The notes: a model not told the origin generated them from the sequence alone. A DNA stretch of 64,000 nt from Scatosoma sp048465415 (GCA_048465415.1 DBFWLO010000019.1:186001-250000), one strand, 5' to 3'. Counted from the stretch's first letter, positions 9,028 through 18,967 are shown. A program made the numbers and translations.

Positions 9028-9088
9028 ACATTTACCTCCATGGTTTCCATATAAAAAGCGATTTCGCTTTGTTTTTCTTTTTTGTTTT

Positions 9089-10150
9089 TTAAAGATCGTA
9101 GACGGGCCGGTCGGGAACGTTTTCCAGATTGCGGCAAAGCACTTTTGCCGTCGGCGTCTGCACGTAGCCGATCTTTTCCCGGCATTTTTCCGAAGCGTAG
9201 AGACAGCGGTCGAAGAACGCGCAGCCGCCGCCCCGGTTTTCGAGCGTACCGAGCTGCATGGATTTGAGGGGCAGCTCGTCGTTGCCCTTGAATTCGGGAT
9301 CGGGCACGGGCACGGCCTGGATCAGCGCGCGGGTATACGGGTGCCGGGGCCGGGCGACGACGTCGCCGATCCGACCGATTTCCACGAGTTCCCCGAGATA
9401 CATGACGCAGACTCTGCCGCTCCTCGCGATATATCTCGTCGTCGATAAGTCGTGCGAGATGTAGACGAAGGACATGTGCAGTTTCTCGTTGAGGCTCTTC
9501 ATGAGGTTGAGCAAAGAGAGCCGCAGCGATACGTCGATCATGCTCACCGGCTCGTCGGCGACGATGAGTTTGGGATCGAGAGAGATCGCCCGCGCCATGA
9601 GGATTCTCTGCCGCTGGCCGCCCGAGAGCTGGTGCGGATACTTCGTCAGAAACTGCCCGGAGGGCTGTAAGCCGATGAGCGACATTAACTCCTCGATCCG
9701 CTCGTCGATCTGCGCTTTCGTCCATTTGCGGTTTTTCGTCCTGATCGGCGCGTAAAGACTTTGATAGATCGTCCGCACGGGATTGAGCGCCGCGTACGAG
9801 TCCTGCTGAATAAACTGCACCTGGTTATAGGAAGAAAGGGTTTTTCCGAACATGCCGGAAATTTTCTTTCCCTCAAACCAGATCGTGCCGGAAGTGGGAC
9901 GATAGAGCCCGGTGATGATCTTTCCGAGCGTCGTCTTGCCGCAGCCGCTCTCCCCGACGAGAGCGACGATTTCGCCCGCGCCGATATCGAGATTGACGTC
10001 TTTCAAAACGTGAATGTTTCTGTCCGTCAGGAAGGAGCCGGGCTTTTTAAAAATCATATTGACGTTTTCCAGCCGCATCAACGGCATTTCCCGCGCTTCG
10101 CCGTCGGCCGCCGCGGCGCGTTCCGTTCTTTCCTCAGCGTTCGTCCGCAT
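9089..10150 (-). CDS. OppF-type ABC transporter ATPase
   Basis: A 353-residue ATP-binding subunit of the peptide/nickel/oligosaccharide (Opp/Dpp) importer family. Walker A GESGCGKTT, signature LSGGQRQRILMARA, Walker B LIVADEPVSMID and the family's C-terminal extension with CAFFDRC...C are present. It overlaps the OppD-type gene by 17 nt; the ATG at 10150 has GGAGG 6 nt upstream. It forms the importer with the D, C, B and A genes upstream in the same operon. Substrate is discussed under the binding protein. Confidence 0.9.
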   Translation of the reverse strand: MRTNAEERTERAAAADGEAREMPLMRLENVNMIFKKPGSFLTDRNIHVLKDVNLDIGAGEIVALVGESGCGKTTLGKIITGLYRPTSGTIWFEGKKISGMFGKTLSSYNQVQFIQQDSYAALNPVRTIYQSLYAPIRTKNRKWTKAQIDERIEELMSLIGLQPSGQFLTKYPHQLSGGQRQRILMARAISLDPKLIVADEPVSMIDVSLRLSLLNLMKSLNEKLHMSFVYISHDLSTTRYIARSGRVCVMYLGELVEIGRIGDVVARPRHPYTRALIQAVPVPDPEFKGNDELPLKSMQLGTLENRGGGCAFFDRCLYASEKCREKIGYVQTPTAKVLCRNLENVPDRPVYDL

Positions 10151-11180
10151 ACTCTCCCTCCCTGTAAAAATGACATTTTCCTTTGCCGCCGTCCGGCGCT
10201 ATCCGCGTTTTGGGTTCTTCTTCCCGGCAGAGTTCCCGGCACTTCGGGCATCTCGGCGCGAAGATACAGCCGGAAGGCAGTTTTAGAAGATCGGGCGGAT
10301 TGCCCTCGATCGGTTTCATCTCCGCAATGTCGCCGATGATCGACGGCGTAGCGCCGATCAGCCCCGCCGTATACGGGTGATAACGGTTTTTGAACACGCT
10401 TTTCACCGTACCGTACTCCATGAGTCTGCCGCCGTACATGACGCCGACGTAATCGGCGAACTTCGCCACGACGCTGATATCGTGCGTCATCAGCAGCATG
10501 GAGATCCCCATGTCCCGATTGATTTCTTTGAGCAGATTGAAAATATAGCTCTGCGTGATGACGTCGAGCGCGGTCGTCGGCTCGTCGAGAATGATGAGCT
10601 CGGGATCGAGCAGCAGCGAAAACGCGATCATCACCCGCTGTTTCATACCCCCCGAAAGCTCGTGCGGATAGGAGGCGAGCACGCGCTCGGGATCGAGCTT
10701 GACGTAGTCGAGAAGCTCGTTGCAGCGCTTCTCTTTTTCCTCTTTGGAAAGCCGGGAATCGTGCGCCGAAAGCGTCTCGAAAAACTGCTCGCGCACGGTC
10801 ATGACGGGATTGAGCGCGCTCTGCGCCGCCTGAAAAACCATCGAGACCTTTTCCCAGCGGAATCGGCGCATTTCCTTTTCCGTCAGCTGATCGACGCGGA
10901 TCTCCTCCGTTTCGCCCCGGCCGCGAAAGCGGATCTCTCCCCCGGCGAGTCGGCCGGGCTCGGAAATGCAGGCGATGAGCGAAGAGGCGAGCGTCGTTTT
11001 TCCCGAACCGCTCTCCCCCACCAAAGCGGTGATCTTGCCCCGCTTCAAATCGAGCGAAATGTCCGTCACCGCTTTGAGCGTGTATTTTTTCAAAGGATAC
11101 TCGATCGACACACCCCTAAATTCCACGATGTTGTCGGGCGATTCCCCGGACGGCCGTATATTCTGCGTAACGTTTTCCAT
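10134..11180 (-). CDS. OppD-type ABC transporter ATPase
   Basis: A 348-residue ATPase with Walker A GESGSGKTT, signature LSGGMKQRVMIAF, Walker B LIILDEPTTALD and the Opp/Dpp C-terminal region with a cysteine cluster (CIFAPRCPKCRELC) that in relatives can hold an iron-sulfur cluster. It is the heterodimer partner of the OppF-type subunit. A good GGAGG site precedes the ATG. Confidence 0.9.
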   Translation of the reverse strand: MENVTQNIRPSGESPDNIVEFRGVSIEYPLKKYTLKAVTDISLDLKRGKITALVGESGSGKTTLASSLIACISEPGRLAGGEIRFRGRGETEEIRVDQLTEKEMRRFRWEKVSMVFQAAQSALNPVMTVREQFFETLSAHDSRLSKEEKEKRCNELLDYVKLDPERVLASYPHELSGGMKQRVMIAFSLLLDPELIILDEPTTALDVITQSYIFNLLKEINRDMGISMLLMTHDISVVAKFADYVGVMYGGRLMEYGTVKSVFKNRYHPYTAGLIGATPSIIGDIAEMKPIEGNPPDLLKLPSGCIFAPRCPKCRELCREEEPKTRIAPDGGKGKCHFYREGEYADER

Positions 11181-11190
11181 ACCGCCTCCT

Positions 11191-12102
11191 TTAAAGTACC
11201 TTCAAGCGGGGATTGAGCGTCTCGTCCAGTCCGTTCGCCAGCATCAGCGTGGCCACCTGGAAAATTACAATGGCAATGAGCGGATAGAGCAGGATATAGA
11301 TATTTTTGACGTTCGTGAGTCCCTTCGTGCGCGCGGCGTTGATGATCGCGCCCCAGTTGGTGGGATCGTAAGCCGCCAGCCCGATGAGCATGATGCCGAC
11401 GCTGGCCATGATCGCGTTGCGCATCGCCATGACGAAATTGATGGCGATGTAGGAAAAGACGTTGGGGAGCAGTTCCTTGAAAATGATGTGCGCCTTGCTC
11501 ATGTGCATGACTGTGCAGATCTGAATGAAATCCCGTTCTTTGAGGCTCATCACCTGCACGCGGATCGCCCGGCAAAGCCCTGCCCAGCTCCAAATGGAAA
11601 TGACGACGGCGAGCGAGACGGGCGTGTTGATGGTGACGATCGCCGCGAGCAGGAGATAGATCGGGAAGGAAGGAATGGAAAGAAAGATATTGGTGATCGA
11701 CATGATCACCCGATCCACCCAGCCGCCCAGGTAACCGCTGACGATGCCGAGCACCGTGCCGATGACCACCGTGAACACCGCCGAGTAGAACGCGATTTCC
11801 AGTACGGAACCCGTGCCCGCGATCACCTGCCGGAACACGTCCCGCCCCAGCCAGTCGGTACCGAACGGGTGCGTCCACGAGGGGGACAGGTATTTGTTCG
11901 CCATGTCCGTATTGGCGTCGTAAGGGAAGATCAACGGTCCGAAGAGCGCCACCAGCACGAAAAAGAGCAGTACGGCGGCGCCGACGATCGTCTTGCCGCT
12001 GGAAAAGATCTTTTTAAAGCCCCGTTTAAACGCCTGAAAGAAGTTTCCCAGGCCGCGCTTGACGGAACTTAAAAATTCGGAATTTTTCTTTTCTCGTTCC
12101 AT
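11191..12102 (-). CDS. OppC-type ABC transporter permease
   Basis: A 303-residue membrane permease. It has a long basic cytoplasmic N-terminus (1-37), the OppC-N membrane segment, the family motif HPFGTDWLGRDVF and a BPD_transp_1 domain with about five more membrane segments. The EAA loop contains ICTVMHMSKAHIIFKELLPN. It partners the OppB-type permease, which ends 4 nt upstream. Confidence 0.9.
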   Translation of the reverse strand: MEREKKNSEFLSSVKRGLGNFFQAFKRGFKKIFSSGKTIVGAAVLLFFVLVALFGPLIFPYDANTDMANKYLSPSWTHPFGTDWLGRDVFRQVIAGTGSVLEIAFYSAVFTVVIGTVLGIVSGYLGGWVDRVIMSITNIFLSIPSFPIYLLLAAIVTINTPVSLAVVISIWSWAGLCRAIRVQVMSLKERDFIQICTVMHMSKAHIIFKELLPNVFSYIAINFVMAMRNAIMASVGIMLIGLAAYDPTNWGAIINAARTKGLTNVKNIYILLYPLIAIVIFQVATLMLANGLDETLNPRLKVL

Positions 12103-12106
12103 CTTT

Positions 12107-13201
12107 TCACCCCTTTCTCACGCGCGGATCGACGAGCGGATAAATGAGATCCACGACTAAGTTTACCAAAATCACCATGGCGGCGGAGAAGAAAATCAGC
12201 CCCTGCACGACCATGTAGTCCTTATTGACGATCCGGTTGGAAATTTCCAGTCCGATGCCCGGATAATTGAAGATGCTCTCCATCAGCGTCGCGCCGCCGA
12301 AGAGCGCCCCGAAGGAGACGCCGAACATCGTCACGAGCGGCAAAAGCGCGTTCTTTTTCATGTACTTTTTCCGGATCGTCCGCTCTTCGAGCCCCCGCGC
12401 CCGCGCCGCGAGGATATAGTCCTCGCCGAGCACGCCGATACAACTCCCCCGCATGTGCAGAATCCAGTTTCCCGTCTGCACCAGCGTATACGACAGCACG
12501 GGCAGGAACGCGTAATAGAGCACGTTCAGGATAAAAGGCAGATTGAATCCGGGCGTCACTTTGAAGATGTCGTAATTGTTCTGCGCCGGAAACCATTTGA
12601 GCTGGTAGGCGAAGACGATGACGAGCAGCAGCGCCATCAGATAATCGGGAATCGAGCCGGAGATGGCGATATAACCGGAAGCGATCTTGTCGGCCGCCCC
12701 CTTTCGTTTCTGCGCCACGAACCCGCCGACCGCGGTGCCGATGAAAAAACTCAGGAACAACGCCGCCGAGGACACGAACAGCGTCCAGGGCAGACGGGTG
12801 GCGATTAAAGTGTTCGCGGACACGCCCGTTTCCAGATAAGACTCGCCGAGTTGGCCTCTGAACAGGCCGCCCACGTACCTGACGAACGCCTGTAAGACGT
12901 TTTCGTTGGGATCGAAATTGAGCAGCTGAGAAGCGAGCTCGTAGGCTCTGTCATAGGTGATCCCCTGCTGTCCCTGCAATTTCAGGGCGTAGAGTTCCAC
13001 GATGTCGCCGGGGATCTGCCGCAGCAGAAAGAAGAGCAGGATCACCGACAGGGCGAGAGTGACGAGCGACACGCCTATCTTGGAGAAAAAATACCGGTGC
13101 TTCACGCAGAATCTACCGACGAGCCGGAATCCGTTTTTCAGTTTTGTTCCCCGGGGCGGCGTTTCGGGCGCCGCCGAAGCGGGATTGGCGTTTTCTCTCA
13201 T
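12107..13201 (-). CDS. OppB-type ABC transporter permease
   Basis: A 364-residue permease with six predicted membrane segments. The OppB family pattern LLRQIPGD after the first segment and the EAA loop AARARGLEERTIRKKYMKKN are visible. The N-terminus carries an extra polar 30 residues before the first membrane segment. It sits between the binding-protein gene and the OppC-type gene. Confidence 0.9.
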   Translation of the reverse strand: MRENANPASAAPETPPRGTKLKNGFRLVGRFCVKHRYFFSKIGVSLVTLALSVILLFFLLRQIPGDIVELYALKLQGQQGITYDRAYELASQLLNFDPNENVLQAFVRYVGGLFRGQLGESYLETGVSANTLIATRLPWTLFVSSAALFLSFFIGTAVGGFVAQKRKGAADKIASGYIAISGSIPDYLMALLLVIVFAYQLKWFPAQNNYDIFKVTPGFNLPFILNVLYYAFLPVLSYTLVQTGNWILHMRGSCIGVLGEDYILAARARGLEERTIRKKYMKKNALLPLVTMFGVSFGALFGGATLMESIFNYPGIGLEISNRIVNKDYMVVQGLIFFSAAMVILVNLVVDLIYPLVDPRVRKG

Positions 13202-13212
13202 AGCGTTATCCT

Positions 13213-15192
13213 TTAATTATTGGGTTGATAGTATCCGTATGCGAGCATATAATTGGTCGCATAGACGAGGTTGGTGCGCGCGACGGCGAAGAAATCGTCC
13301 GTGCCCGCCTGCGGCACATACGTGACGTTGCGGTCCTTCGACCAGTACTCTTCGAGCGGCACGCCTTTGATCTTGCCGACGTTGAGCGTCGAGGCGGTGA
13401 CGTTCTGGAAGAACTGTACGCCGAGACACAAATCGGCGAGTCCCGTATTGAATACGTCCACGAGATAGGTGAGATCCTCTTTATCCACAGAATAGAAAGA
13501 ATTGATATAATCCACGAACTCATATTTCTTTTCGTCCCCGTCCAGACCGTCGAATACGAGCTTGACGTTGCCCGCCTTTTGAGAATCCGTGTACTCCGCC
13601 GGATATCTGTCGACGTGAATCCACCGGGAATAGACGTTGGAAAATTGGTTGTAGGAACCGGTGGGATAAGAGAAGGACATATTGAGATCCGTCCATTCCA
13701 GCATCAGGTCGTAGGGCGAATTCTCGGCGGAAACGTTGGAATAGTAGTTGCTCGATTTGAGCAGATCCACCTTGATGCCGAACGCGTTGAGCTGCGCGGC
13801 CGCGGCCTCGGCAGCCGTCGAGGAGATGTCGTGCCCGCTCGGCGCGCCGAGCGTCAGAGCGACCTGTTTGTCGCCCGCGTACCACTTTCCGTCCTTCTTC
13901 GTCCAGCCCTCCGCTTCGAGCAGCTGAGCCGCCTTGCTCTGATCGTAGGAATATTTCGTCAAAGCGTTGAAATGTTTTTCGCTCATGTACGTTTGAGCTT
14001 CGGACGGCGCCATGCCGAGCAGAGGATAGTAGGAAGTCGTCGCGTACGGATTGGCGGCCAGCGTCACCTCTTCGCGGTCGAAAACGTATTGAAACGCCCT
14101 TCTCACGTTTTGGGTGAGCAGTTTGTTTTCGAGATTGAAGGTGATGCCGATCGCGCCCGGATCGTACATCTTGAGATTGACGAGATCGGAATTGGAATCC
14201 AGCATGCTCTCCAACGTATCCTGCTGGATAAAGCCGTCGTAATAGTCCACAATGCCGTTGGAAATGAGCTGATACGTCTGGTTGAGATCGTTCGACGAAT
14301 ACAGTTTTATTTTCTCGAACCCGATCTTGTCCGCGTTCCAGTAATGCTCGTTCTTGGTGAGCAGGATCTGCGTCGCGGAGAAACTCTTCTCGTCGTTCGC
14401 GAACTTGAAAGGTCCCGTCGCGATATACCAGCTCGGGCTGTACGAAGAGAACGCGTTTTTGGCGACTTTGATTCTGTCGATCTGCTCTTGAGTAGAAAAA
14501 CGGTTGAACGCGCCCCAAAGATTGACGTTTTGGTTGACGGGACTCTTCATGACGATGTCGTACACGGTGTCCACGTACGAGGCGAACTCGTCGTATTTGA
14601 CCGTGCCCGATTTATCCTGCGCGATCAAAAGCGTCTTAACCGTGTCGTTGGGCTCTTTTAAGGGATTCCAGACGAACTGCACCGTCTTGTCGTCCACGAC
14701 CTTCACCGCCGCCATATAGTTGCTGGAAGTGGGGTGCATGATGTAGTAGTAAGCCCAGACGTCTTTGGCGGTAAAATCCTCGCCGTTCTGCCATTTGGCG
14801 TTTTCGCGGATCTTCGCCGTCGTCACCGACACCGTCTCGCAGTTTTGGCTCACATAATAGTCGTAAGCGTCCTCGCCCATCACGTCCTTGAAATCCGCGA
14901 TTTTCTCGTCGGCGTGCGAGGGAAGTTCCGCCGCCAGCTGACAGAAGATTTCGTCGGTGGAACGCACATAGCGATACAACCCCTCGACCACGAAATAATC
15001 GAACGCATTGCAGTTGGTATTGCTGTCGTAATGATTGACGAGCCCGCTCGCCGTCCAGGTCGCGATCATCGAAAACGAGTTGTCCTCGTTCTTGCCGCCC
15101 CCGTTGTCGCCGCCTCCGCAGGCCGTGAGGCCGCTCAGCCCCAAAGCGAGCGCCGCCGCGCAGCCGATCGTTTTTTTCAAAACGTTTTTCAT
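13213..15192 (-). CDS. OppA-type solute-binding lipoprotein
   Basis: A 659-residue SBP_bac_5 family lipoprotein; signal peptide with lipobox LTAC at about residues 22-25, followed by a Gly-rich linker. Motifs such as KWQNGEDFTAKDVWAYY and the VRRAFQYVFDREEV helix are typical. The family is named for peptides, but several members bind oligosaccharides. Its position between GH32-clan genes under a LacI regulator argues for an oligosaccharide ligand here (inference). It is somewhat longer than the usual 520-600 residues. Confidence 0.88.
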   Translation of the reverse strand: MKNVLKKTIGCAAALALGLSGLTACGGGDNGGGKNEDNSFSMIATWTASGLVNHYDSNTNCNAFDYFVVEGLYRYVRSTDEIFCQLAAELPSHADEKIADFKDVMGEDAYDYYVSQNCETVSVTTAKIRENAKWQNGEDFTAKDVWAYYYIMHPTSSNYMAAVKVVDDKTVQFVWNPLKEPNDTVKTLLIAQDKSGTVKYDEFASYVDTVYDIVMKSPVNQNVNLWGAFNRFSTQEQIDRIKVAKNAFSSYSPSWYIATGPFKFANDEKSFSATQILLTKNEHYWNADKIGFEKIKLYSSNDLNQTYQLISNGIVDYYDGFIQQDTLESMLDSNSDLVNLKMYDPGAIGITFNLENKLLTQNVRRAFQYVFDREEVTLAANPYATTSYYPLLGMAPSEAQTYMSEKHFNALTKYSYDQSKAAQLLEAEGWTKKDGKWYAGDKQVALTLGAPSGHDISSTAAEAAAAQLNAFGIKVDLLKSSNYYSNVSAENSPYDLMLEWTDLNMSFSYPTGSYNQFSNVYSRWIHVDRYPAEYTDSQKAGNVKLVFDGLDGDEKKYEFVDYINSFYSVDKEDLTYLVDVFNTGLADLCLGVQFFQNVTASTLNVGKIKGVPLEEYWSKDRNVTYVPQAGTDDFFAVARTNLVYATNYMLAYGYYQPNN

Positions 15193-15210
15193 TTATTTTT
15201 CCTCCTCCAT

Positions 15211-17259
15211 TCAATCGAAAATATTGTTGAGATCGGCAAGTTTGCAGATCTCCGCGCCGGAAATTTTCGCGCCGCCGCCCGAGGCGGTCAGACCGATCCG
15301 ATAGCTGCCGCCCGTAAGGAACGTGTTCGCCGTCAGGGAATATTCGTCGTTGACGAACGCCTCGATGAAATTTCCGTCTAAGACGACTTTCAGATCGAAA
15401 GAAGTTCCCGTCTCGCCGCTGAGTTCGATCCAGGTCCCGCCGAGTGGATCATTTCCGTCGTTCGTGACGGCGAGATACAACTTTCCTCCCGTCCTCGTCA
15501 ACCCGATGCGGTAATCCTGATTCCCTTCCGTCACGCTCACGCCCGCAAATTCCGCGTCCAAAGGCAGATCAATATGCGTGAACAGCAGACTGCGCCCGAA
15601 TTCCCCATTCATCTCCGCCGAAGCGTCCGCGCTTTCCGCCGTGAAGGTACCTTTCTCCGCTTTCATGCCCGAACGAGTGGTGTTCTCCTCGCCGAATACG
15701 GCGACGCGTCCCATGTTGAGAAGATCTGTCAGATACTCGTCGCATCTCGACGCGAGCCGTCCGTCCGGTTTCTGATAGACCTCTCTCGCGAGGTTGAGAT
15801 AGCCGCCCCACACGTTCGCCTGCGGCGTATAATTGATCCAGCCGTACATATAGTACATGTTTCCGACCTTGCAAAGCTGCGCCGCGTGCAGATCGCCGCC
15901 GTCGAGGGCGTATTCCGTTTTGGAGTTCCAGTCCACTTCTTCGGGCGCCTTGCCCGCGTCGCCGATCCGATAGGAGAGCCTGCCGACGCCGCCCGCCGTA
16001 CCCGTGCCGTAGATCGAATAGAACAGATACCATCTGTCGCCGATCTTTTTCAGCTGCGGACACTCGGGATCCCCGCGCCCCGTGCAGTCGAGGAGTTTCG
16101 TCGCTTTGGTGGAATATCTCCCGTCCTCGCCCGCCGTGTAGAGCGCCAGCCCTTTGCTGCCTTTGTCCACCGCGTCGCTGTAATAGTTCATGACCACGCA
16201 GTAATATTTTCCGCTCTCTTTATCGTAAAAAATATCGGGATCCCGGCCGGACTGTACGCCCTTGTCGAAATAAACGCGGTAGGTGTACTTCAAAAACCCG
16301 TCCGACTCGTCCACATACGGCTCCGCGCCGTTCGACCAGGTGAGAAGGTCTTTGCTCAGCGAGCCGCCGGCGTAGTTGCCCTTGCCGTAGCTCGAACGGT
16401 AATTCCCGTCTTTGTCCTCGTACACGCCGAGCGCGTAATAGAGTTCCTGTTCGGGCGGATTTTTCTCGTCCATAGAAAGCGGAGTCTCTTCGTAGCGGAT
16501 AAAATTCCCGCTCGTCGTCAAAAGGGAAGCGAACTGCTCTTTTTTATTCTCCGTCTGTTTGCCGGTGGAGAGATAGTACATATACAGCTTGTTGTTCTTT
16601 TCGTCGTAAAAGGGATGCACGTCCCCGTAATAGCCGTCCGCCGCATGGTGGAGGCTTTCCTCCCCGCGCCCCGTGTAATCCACGGTCGGATTCCAGTAGA
16701 CGGCGGCTTCGCCCTCGCAGACGAACCGCAGCGTCTGCCCCTTTTGTAATGCAAGGGCGCGGGAGTGGTAAATACCCGTTTTGTCGCCGATCTCCGCTTC
16801 TTCGATCAGCGTATCGTCGAGCAGGATACGGATTTTCGCCTTCGTCCCCTCTTCGAGCCGGGGATTCCCGAAGACATGCGCGTCCCCGGATACGGGCGCG
16901 ACGAAACAGCGGACCGCGGAAACGGAAGCCGTCGAACGCATGACGCCCCCTTCCATCGAAGCGCCGTTGCCCGTCCAGACGCCGTTATTAATCGTCATGT
17001 CCGTGTCCTTTCCGTTTTCCCGCGCGCGATAATAGAAGCCGTTGTAGCCCTGCGTTTCGTTGTCTATATAGCCGTAAGAGGCTTTATAGAGCGCCGCGCC
17101 GGAAACGGGGGGCGCTTTTTTCTCCTCGTTCCGATAGAGAACGGAATAATCGATTTTCGGCACTTTGGGTACCTCCTCTTCTTGTTTGCCGCAGGCGGAC
17201 GCCGCAAGAACATTGAACGCGAGCGCCGCCGCCAGGATCGTCATACCTCTTTTTTTCAT
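15211..17259 (-). CDS. GH32-clan lipoprotein with full catalytic triad motifs
   Basis: About 682 residues. Lipoprotein signal with lipobox LAASAC; accessory domain (about 45-200) starting QGYNGFYYRAR, homologous to that of the 4083-6029 protein; then a five-bladed propeller with GDVHPFYD (nucleophile), QSGRDPDIFYD (stabiliser) and DPECPQLKKIGDRWYLFY (acid/base), and a C-terminal sandwich ending in FDLKVVLDGNFIEAFVND as in GH32. Likely an exo-acting fructosidase or related furanosidase at the surface. Start 17259 is set by AAGGAGG upstream; it overlaps the small membrane gene by ATGA. Confidence 0.82.
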   Translation of the reverse strand: MKKRGMTILAAALAFNVLAASACGKQEEEVPKVPKIDYSVLYRNEEKKAPPVSGAALYKASYGYIDNETQGYNGFYYRARENGKDTDMTINNGVWTGNGASMEGGVMRSTASVSAVRCFVAPVSGDAHVFGNPRLEEGTKAKIRILLDDTLIEEAEIGDKTGIYHSRALALQKGQTLRFVCEGEAAVYWNPTVDYTGRGEESLHHAADGYYGDVHPFYDEKNNKLYMYYLSTGKQTENKKEQFASLLTTSGNFIRYEETPLSMDEKNPPEQELYYALGVYEDKDGNYRSSYGKGNYAGGSLSKDLLTWSNGAEPYVDESDGFLKYTYRVYFDKGVQSGRDPDIFYDKESGKYYCVVMNYYSDAVDKGSKGLALYTAGEDGRYSTKATKLLDCTGRGDPECPQLKKIGDRWYLFYSIYGTGTAGGVGRLSYRIGDAGKAPEEVDWNSKTEYALDGGDLHAAQLCKVGNMYYMYGWINYTPQANVWGGYLNLAREVYQKPDGRLASRCDEYLTDLLNMGRVAVFGEENTTRSGMKAEKGTFTAESADASAEMNGEFGRSLLFTHIDLPLDAEFAGVSVTEGNQDYRIGLTRTGGKLYLAVTNDGNDPLGGTWIELSGETGTSFDLKVVLDGNFIEAFVNDEYSLTANTFLTGGSYRIGLTASGGGAKISGAEICKLADLNNIFD

Positions 17260-17450
17260 GGTTTCTTTCCCCTCCTTCGGATCCGCGAAACGATCTGAAT
17301 GACGAGAACGAGCACCGTCATCAAGACGACGGAAAAGAGCGTAACGTACCATTCCGCGGAATCGAATTTGACGATGAACAGCATGACGACGTTGGCGATC
17401 AGCAGAAACAGCGCCGCTCTCAGTGTGAAAGCGATCATGGAATCTTTCAT
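17256..17450 (-). CDS. Small two-segment membrane protein
   Basis: A 64-residue protein of two hydrophobic segments (about 7-26 and 34-54) and a basic tail RIRRRGKKP. There is no recognisable family. The ATG at 17450 has GGAGGAAAAG upstream, which is better than the alternative at 17477. Stop and next start overlap (ATGA), so its expression is tied to the following GH32-clan lipoprotein; a helper role at the membrane is only a guess. Confidence 0.7.
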   Translation of the reverse strand: MKDSMIAFTLRAALFLLIANVVMLFIVKFDSAEWYVTLFSVVLMTVLVLVIQIVSRIRRRGKKP

Positions 17451-17469
17451 CTTTTCCTCCTCCCATCGT

Positions 17470-18882
17470 TTATTCAAACAATTTAATATCCTGGAATTCC
17501 ACCTTTATATTATGGGTATAAATCCCGAAATTCCCCGTTTTGAAATCAAACATTCGCGCGCTCATCGCAACTCTGTCCCCGACGTACACTTCCAAAACGC
17601 TGCCCTGTACGACGACGAGCACACGGGTTTCCTCCCCCTCTTTCACAGGGCAGTACCTTTCCACGTCCGCGTGGATATGTACGGGGCCTTCTTTTCTCGG
17701 CTGACGGTCGAAAGCGAGACGGTTGAACTTCGGCTCGAATTTCACGGCGTAGAAACGCTCCATATTCCCGCCTTCCCGAAGCACGATCCCGAAATCTCCT
17801 CTGGCGTCCGAAGTGACAAATTTCAGCTCGATCTTGCAGTTTTCGGGCATCTGATCGAACAGCACGACGTTTTCGCCTTCCCCGCCGAACCGGTACCCCG
17901 CTTCCGCCCTTTCGATCTCTCCCATACGGAAGGTCTCCGAAAAGGAACGCTCCGAAACGAACGCGTCCTCCACTTCCCGCGGACACTTGACGTAGAGCGT
18001 GCCGTCCCCGGCCTGAACCAATTCGTGCGAAATGATCGTTCCGCCCCACTGCCAGGGCGCTTCGTCCTTCTCGTCCAGCTTGATGCAGTTCCAGCCGAAC
18101 AGGATCCGGCGCGTTCCGTCCCAGACGCTCTTCGCCGCGTAGAAAGCATGCCCGTCGAAAGCGTTTACTTTCGGAGTGAGCCACGGCCCGTGAGGACTCT
18201 TGCTCATGCGGTAGGTCGTCACCACTTTGTCGGTAAACTCGCTGAATACGAGATACCACCAATCCCCCATTTTAAAAAGATCGGGACACTCGTGGGTAAA
18301 ATAGGCGTGAGGCGCGTAAAAAGGCTCCTTCGCGACTTCCCAGTTATACAGATCGTCCGAATAGGCGATCAGCGTCACCCCCCGCGCAAAGACGGGATCC
18401 CCGTTTTTCAGCCTGCCCGCGATCAGCATGCAGTACTTGCCTTTCTCCTCGTCGAAATAGACGAACGGATCTCGGAAATCGTGCATTTCCAGCCAGTCGG
18501 GCGCGGCGAATACGAAAGTTTCGTCCTTCTCCCAATGCAGGAGATCGCGGCTCTTCGCCAGGAGAATCTTCTGCTCCGGCAGTCCCTTTTTCCGCAGATG
18601 CGGATTATGCCCCGTGTAAAAAATCAGGTATTCTTCGCCGAACTTCACGCAGCACCCCGTAAAAACGTACAGATCCTGTTCCTCCTTCGTTCCCCGTAAA
18701 AGAACGGGCCCGCGATCCTCGTAGCGCACGAGATCTTTCGTCGTCAGCAGACACCACGGACAGCCTTCGCCCTCGTTTTCCGCGTCCCGGTAGTCCCTTA
18801 AATAAAACAGCTTGAATTCTCCGTCTTCATAGAACGGAATCACGTCCGCGCATACCGCTTTCCCTTGTGCTCTGTAATACAT
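17470..18882 (-). CDS. Cytoplasmic GH32 beta-fructosidase-like enzyme
   Basis: A 470-residue enzyme without signal peptide. The propeller starts with ADVIPFYEDGEFKLFY (nucleophile Asp, replacing the usual NDPNG context), followed by MHDFRDPFVYFDEE (RDP motif) and HECPDLFKMGDWWYLVFSE (ECPD motif). A C-terminal GH32 sandwich ends with VVVQGSVLEVYVGD. All three catalytic acids are in place. It is the first gene of the operon and presumably finishes oligosaccharides taken up by the Opp-type importer. The distance from the promoter to the start holds a LacI-type operator. Confidence 0.85.
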   Translation of the reverse strand: MYYRAQGKAVCADVIPFYEDGEFKLFYLRDYRDAENEGEGCPWCLLTTKDLVRYEDRGPVLLRGTKEEQDLYVFTGCCVKFGEEYLIFYTGHNPHLRKKGLPEQKILLAKSRDLLHWEKDETFVFAAPDWLEMHDFRDPFVYFDEEKGKYCMLIAGRLKNGDPVFARGVTLIAYSDDLYNWEVAKEPFYAPHAYFTHECPDLFKMGDWWYLVFSEFTDKVVTTYRMSKSPHGPWLTPKVNAFDGHAFYAAKSVWDGTRRILFGWNCIKLDEKDEAPWQWGGTIISHELVQAGDGTLYVKCPREVEDAFVSERSFSETFRMGEIERAEAGYRFGGEGENVVLFDQMPENCKIELKFVTSDARGDFGIVLREGGNMERFYAVKFEPKFNRLAFDRQPRKEGPVHIHADVERYCPVKEGEETRVLVVVQGSVLEVYVGDRVAMSARMFDFKTGNFGIYTHNIKVEFQDIKLFE

Positions 18883-18912
18883 ACCAGTCTCTGCAACCTA
18901 CCTTTTTTCATT

Positions 18913-18930
18913 TATGTAATCGTTTACATA
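18913..18930. promoter_or_regulatory. LacI-type operator 1
   Basis: Inverted repeat TATGTAATCGTTTACATA with perfect 7-bp arms around a TCGT centre, in the leader of the leftward GH32 operon. Confidence 0.75.
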
Positions 18931-18967
18931 TTCGTCAAAAAATAAATCGGAAAAACTCCGAAAGTAT

